Below, piece after piece: positions 61,674 through 64,000 of a stretch of DNA of 64,000 bases. The translations under genes were made by a program, and so were the position numbers. Source of the stretch: Candidatus Methanoplasma cognatum (lineage in GTDB: Archaea; Thermoplasmatota; Thermoplasmata; Methanomassiliicoccales; Methanomethylophilaceae); the NCBI GenBank assembly GCA_009777615.1, contig WRLM01000001.1, positions 1 through 64,000 of the forward strand, written 5' to 3'. Positions within the stretch are counted from its first letter, which is position 1, and each line of letters starts with the position of its first letter. Below the pieces are notes generated by a model that saw only the letters and a list, made by a program, of their open reading frames with translations, was not told where the DNA came from and searched no databases.

Positions 61674-61928
61674 ATGTTGGAGAATATCGGCAACATAAAA
61701 GGGTTGGAGATATACACTCCCGATGGCATTTTTGTGGGGGCGGTCGATGAGGTCCTGATAAGCATCCCGGAGATGAGCGTCAAAGGACTGTTCGTCGCAG
61801 ATGCGAATCCCGCGCTGGTCGACGAAGGCGTGTCGATAAACATACCGGTAAGATGGGTCCAAAGCGTCGGGGACATAATCATACTCAACAGATTCCCGAA
61901 CGAAAGGATAGGGCCGGGGTCAGCGTGA
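61674..61928 (+). CDS. PRC-barrel domain protein (second copy)
   Basis: This 84-residue protein shows the PRC pattern: LEIYTPDGIFVGAVDEVLIS, then VKGLFVAD and IPVRWVQSVGDIIIL. It is divergent from trxA across 78 bases that hold AT-rich promoter elements (gataaataag). It is only distantly similar to the other PRC protein at 57597. Its end overlaps the converging HD gene by nine bases. Role unknown. Confidence 0.82.
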   Translation: MLENIGNIKGLEIYTPDGIFVGAVDEVLISIPEMSVKGLFVADANPALVDEGVSINIPVRWVQSVGDIIILNRFPNERIGPGSA

Positions 61929-62489
61929 GATCCATTTAAGTTTCGGACGTTCGCCTATTATGTCCAGTATTACGTCGAGATCCATTCCGTAGAGTTTTGA
62001 GAGTTCCCAATGGAGCGCTTCCATCCTCTCCGCGCCCCTTAAAGCTCCCTTGCTCTTCAGCCTTTCGACCGAGTGTATGTGGCCCACCACCGTGTTGTCG
62101 CTGACGAGGTTGTCCGCGTGCGCGACGATCTTCTCCTCGATCGTCCTGGGAATGTAGTCTCCCGGAGGAAGCCCCATCTCAGCTATGTCGAGGTCGTCCA
62201 GCCCCGCGCCGGTGTGCTTCCTTATAATTTCGACCAGTTCCTCCGAGAGGCCCATCTTTTCTATCATCTCGCTGCCTCTGATTGCATGCATTATGCCGTT
62301 GTCCACCGACCTTCCGATGTCGTGCAGGAGCGAGCCCGCCATCACGAGCGGCCGGTCAGCTTCGATCTTCTTCAGCATTTCGTCCGCGACAACGCCCACC
62401 GTGCAGCAGTGAACGATCACTCTTTTTTTGCAGCCAGCTTCTTTCAGCATCCGCAGGCAGCCCGATTCATCTGGTACGCTTTTCGGCAA
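61920..62489 (-). CDS. HD-domain hydrolase, TIGR00295 family
   Basis: This 189-residue protein begins MPKSVPDESGCLRML, which fits the usual start of the family. It has the metal-binding HD pair (H56-D57 in LLHDIGRS), an upstream histidine (VIVHC), and the family segments HTGAGLDDLDIAEMGLPPGDY and EEKIVAHADNLV. HD proteins are metal-dependent phosphohydrolases; the substrate of this archaeal family is not settled. It overlaps the trm56 gene by 23 bases, suggesting a role next to tRNA modification. Confidence 0.85.
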   Translation of the reverse strand: MPKSVPDESGCLRMLKEAGCKKRVIVHCCTVGVVADEMLKKIEADRPLVMAGSLLHDIGRSVDNGIMHAIRGSEMIEKMGLSEELVEIIRKHTGAGLDDLDIAEMGLPPGDYIPRTIEEKIVAHADNLVSDNTVVGHIHSVERLKSKGALRGAERMEALHWELSKLYGMDLDVILDIIGERPKLKWISR

Positions 62490-62988
62490 CTGTCTTTCCC
62501 CTCTCGTTAGGTATCACTGTCACCAGCCCATCGCGGTCTGAGTATAGATTTTTACCGTCAGTGAACCTGTCAAGGAATATGGCGAGCGCGGCTATCTCCG
62601 AATGCGGCTGATTTCCTACGGAGACATTATGGTCCGCCTCCCGATACACTTCGGGGGGCACTTTTTCCGCGCCGACGACGATAAGCAGGTCTCTGTCCCT
62701 GGCGATCTTCGGAACGGCCTCATCCAGCCTCTGCCCGTACATTGTAAGATGGACGACCTCCCCGTCAAATTCCTTCAGCATCTTCTTCCACTGGACGCCC
62801 GTCTCTATCTGATAATCGCCTCCGAACCTGCCCACGACGCTCCCGATGCTCTCTTCGAGTACTTTGTCTTCAGTGTCTACGAATATGCCGGCGGCGCCCA
62901 GCGCGCGGGAGGAAAGCGCTACGTGAGTGGTCACCCGTTTATCCCTCTGCGGACGGTGGCCGATCCTCAGTATCCAAATGCGGGGCAT
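62467..62988 (-). CDS. trm56: tRNA (cytidine(56)-2'-O)-methyltransferase aTrm56
   Basis: This 173-residue SPOUT-family protein has LRIGHRPQRDKRVTTHVAL at the N-terminus, LTMYGQR, and the knot region VVGAEKVPPEVYREADHNVS then VGNQPHSEIAALAIFLDR. These are signatures of archaeal Trm56, which methylates C56 in the T loop of tRNA. It starts one base after the upstream regulator's stop and overlaps the HD gene downstream. Confidence 0.93.
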   Translation of the reverse strand: MPRIWILRIGHRPQRDKRVTTHVALSSRALGAAGIFVDTEDKVLEESIGSVVGRFGGDYQIETGVQWKKMLKEFDGEVVHLTMYGQRLDEAVPKIARDRDLLIVVGAEKVPPEVYREADHNVSVGNQPHSEIAALAIFLDRFTDGKNLYSDRDGLVTVIPNERGKTVAEKRTR

Positions 62989-62989
62989 C

Positions 62990-63490
62990 TTACTCTTCTC
63001 TGATAAGTTCGATCCTGTGGCCTCGGTAGTCCATTCTGACGGATCTCCTTACGAGGCTCTTCAGCATTGTGGAGGAAAGACCCAGCGCTTCAGCCACATC
63101 GCCGGAGAACCGCCCTCCTTTGCCTACTTCCGTAAGTATCTTCGTCTCGACATCCGCATATTCCTCCTCATTCATCATGGCAGCCGCCAGGACGTCGCTT
63201 ATCTCATAAACGGGCCACTGCGCGTTTATGTTGAAAGAGGTGTAATAGGTGTGATAGGATTTTTCGGGGTAGCCGCCGTTAACGGACAGCCACCGGGTCT
63301 CAACGAGTTTCATCTTTTCAAAAAATATGATGGCGTTCCTGCCTTCCGGACCGAATTTTTTTTCTATGTCGTCGGCGGTCCTCCACTCTAAGGTCACCTC
63401 TTTCAATACGTCACGTTTCACTGACGTATCTACGGATCTGAGCATCGGAACCAGTTCTGAGGGCTCATTAATGACCTTAATCCTGTTCAT
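62990..63490 (-). CDS. ArsR-like winged-helix regulator upstream of trm56
   Basis: This 166-residue protein has a first winged-helix at about residues 20-65 (VLKEVTLEWRTADDIEKKFG), a strand-rich linker (YHTYYTSFNINAQWPVYEIS), and a second helix-turn-helix near the C-terminus (FSGDVAEALGLSSTMLKSLV). It heads the regulator-trm56-HD operon, with a one-base gap to trm56. Families like this occur beside trm56 in other archaea; the ligand is unknown. Confidence 0.78.
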   Translation of the reverse strand: MNRIKVINEPSELVPMLRSVDTSVKRDVLKEVTLEWRTADDIEKKFGPEGRNAIIFFEKMKLVETRWLSVNGGYPEKSYHTYYTSFNINAQWPVYEISDVLAAAMMNEEEYADVETKILTEVGKGGRFSGDVAEALGLSSTMLKSLVRRSVRMDYRGHRIELIREE

Positions 63491-63760
63491 GAGAATTTCC
63501 CTTATGGTAATAAATGTATATAACGGTTCTTAACTCACGCTTCTTTCCGACAATTGACGGAACGGCCTGGGCCGGCCGGACTCTGCGGGAGAGAATAACC
63601 TCTCTGAGATCAGAGAAAAGTCCATAAAATGATCAAAAGGCGGCGGGGCGGCGCTAAAACCTCTCTGCAAAAAGAGGAGAGGGGCAATGCGGCATAGCCG
63701 TCAACCCGCGGCCGGCGGCCTTTGCCAAGATTTATTAATGGATTCGATAATCAGGTTTCA
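63491..63760. other. Intergenic region with GC-rich hairpins
   Basis: No gene is seen. Two inverted repeats occur: tctctga-ga-tcagaga (63601-63616) and cctctc-N11-gagagg (63660-63682). Both start with the same decamer aacctctctg (63597, 63658). The GC-rich tail (63690-63720) can also pair with itself. It may be a terminator region or a structured RNA. A ttattaat box at about 63731-63738 serves the next gene. Confidence 0.35.
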
Positions 63761-63928
63761 ATGGCAAAAGAGAAGCCCCTCGAATTAAGATGGCAGTGTC
63801 TTAACTGCTATAAGACCCACACCGGCCCCGATGCGGAGAAGAAAGCTCTGGACTGCTGCGGGTCGTTCATACAGGGATACTGGAAGAACTATTCGAAGTG
63901 GGGAAAACAGAAGTGGTACGGGCGCTGA
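63761..63928 (+). CDS. Small cysteine-rich, probably zinc-binding protein
   Basis: I start at ATG 63761 (MAKEKPLELRW), 55 residues. It lies about 23-28 bases after a TATA box, so the mRNA is probably leaderless. Cysteines C13-X2-C16 and C32-C33 could bind zinc. The rest is basic and aromatic (YWKNYSKWGKQKWYGR), which would suit nucleic-acid binding. I do not recognise a named family. Confidence 0.7.
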   Translation: MAKEKPLELRWQCLNCYKTHTGPDAEKKALDCCGSFIQGYWKNYSKWGKQKWYGR

Positions 63929-64000
63929 AAAGCCGCCCGCTAAGAATAAACCTTCTGTTCGGCACTATGATTAATAGCTGATAATGTATGTTCGTTTTCA

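Overview
The window is archaeal chromosome, most likely from a methanogen of the Methanomassiliicoccales or a close relative in the Thermoplasmata. Archaeal marks are a Cdc48-type double AAA+ ATPase, aTrm56, archaeal Elp3, a DUF531 protein, Lhr-type helicases, TATA-box promoters and short or leaderless 5' ends. An HdrD-like heterodisulfide reductase subunit, a bacterial-type GyrBA and very large surface proteins of the kind seen in gut Methanomassiliicoccales narrow it further. This placement is inference; no rRNA gene is present to prove it. Coding DNA is fairly GC-rich, intergenic DNA is AT-rich, and TTG starts are used several times.

Layout. 1-22 kb holds two secreted surface proteins. The first is a partial gene of more than 5,490 codons made of about 61 tandem modules of about 89 residues, arranged in a higher-order repeat. 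The second is a 1,638-residue beta-helix adhesin with a C-terminal membrane anchor. 21.8-22.95 kb is a gene-poor, repeat-bearing stretch. 22.9-30.7 kb holds a DUF4143 AAA ATPase, a very long Lhr-type helicase, a RelBE toxin-antitoxin pair and a BRO-N gene fragment. 30.6-33.5 kb holds three membrane or secreted proteins of unknown function. 33.5-35.2 kb is a divergent base-excision-repair pair (OGG-type glycosylase and endonuclease IV). 35.3-37.9 kb is a XamI-like restriction-modification system, followed by tRNA-Thr(CGT). 38.1-44.3 kb holds thiC and the gyrB-gyrA-membrane protein operon. 44.6-47.8 kb holds an MFS exporter, tRNA-Phe(GAA), small conserved genes, DUF531, and an AbrB/VapB antitoxin beside a broken PIN toxin. 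47.9-56.6 kb holds purM, rlmE-like ftsJ, a second Lhr helicase, an unusual hdrD fusion and cdc48. 56.8-63.9 kb holds a MntA/HepT toxin-antitoxin pair, PRC-barrel proteins, a wHTH-elp3 operon, a trxA-trxB-HTH operon, a wHTH-trm56-HD operon and a small zinc-binding protein.

How the parts relate. The right half is mostly housekeeping: RNA modification, DNA topology and repair, redox and cofactor synthesis, in short operons with 1-23 nt overlaps. The left half and scattered insertions carry host-interaction and defence cargo: adhesins, three toxin-antitoxin loci (one broken), a restriction-modification pair and a phage-type gene fragment. Three accessory loci share one promoter layout, a TATA box followed at once by a palindrome that overlaps the expected transcription start. 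The most unusual observations are the higher-order repeat and 875-bp perfect duplication in the giant gene, and an HdrD-like protein joined through an Ala/Glu/Lys helix to what looks like a catalytically dead VSR/DUF559-type domain.
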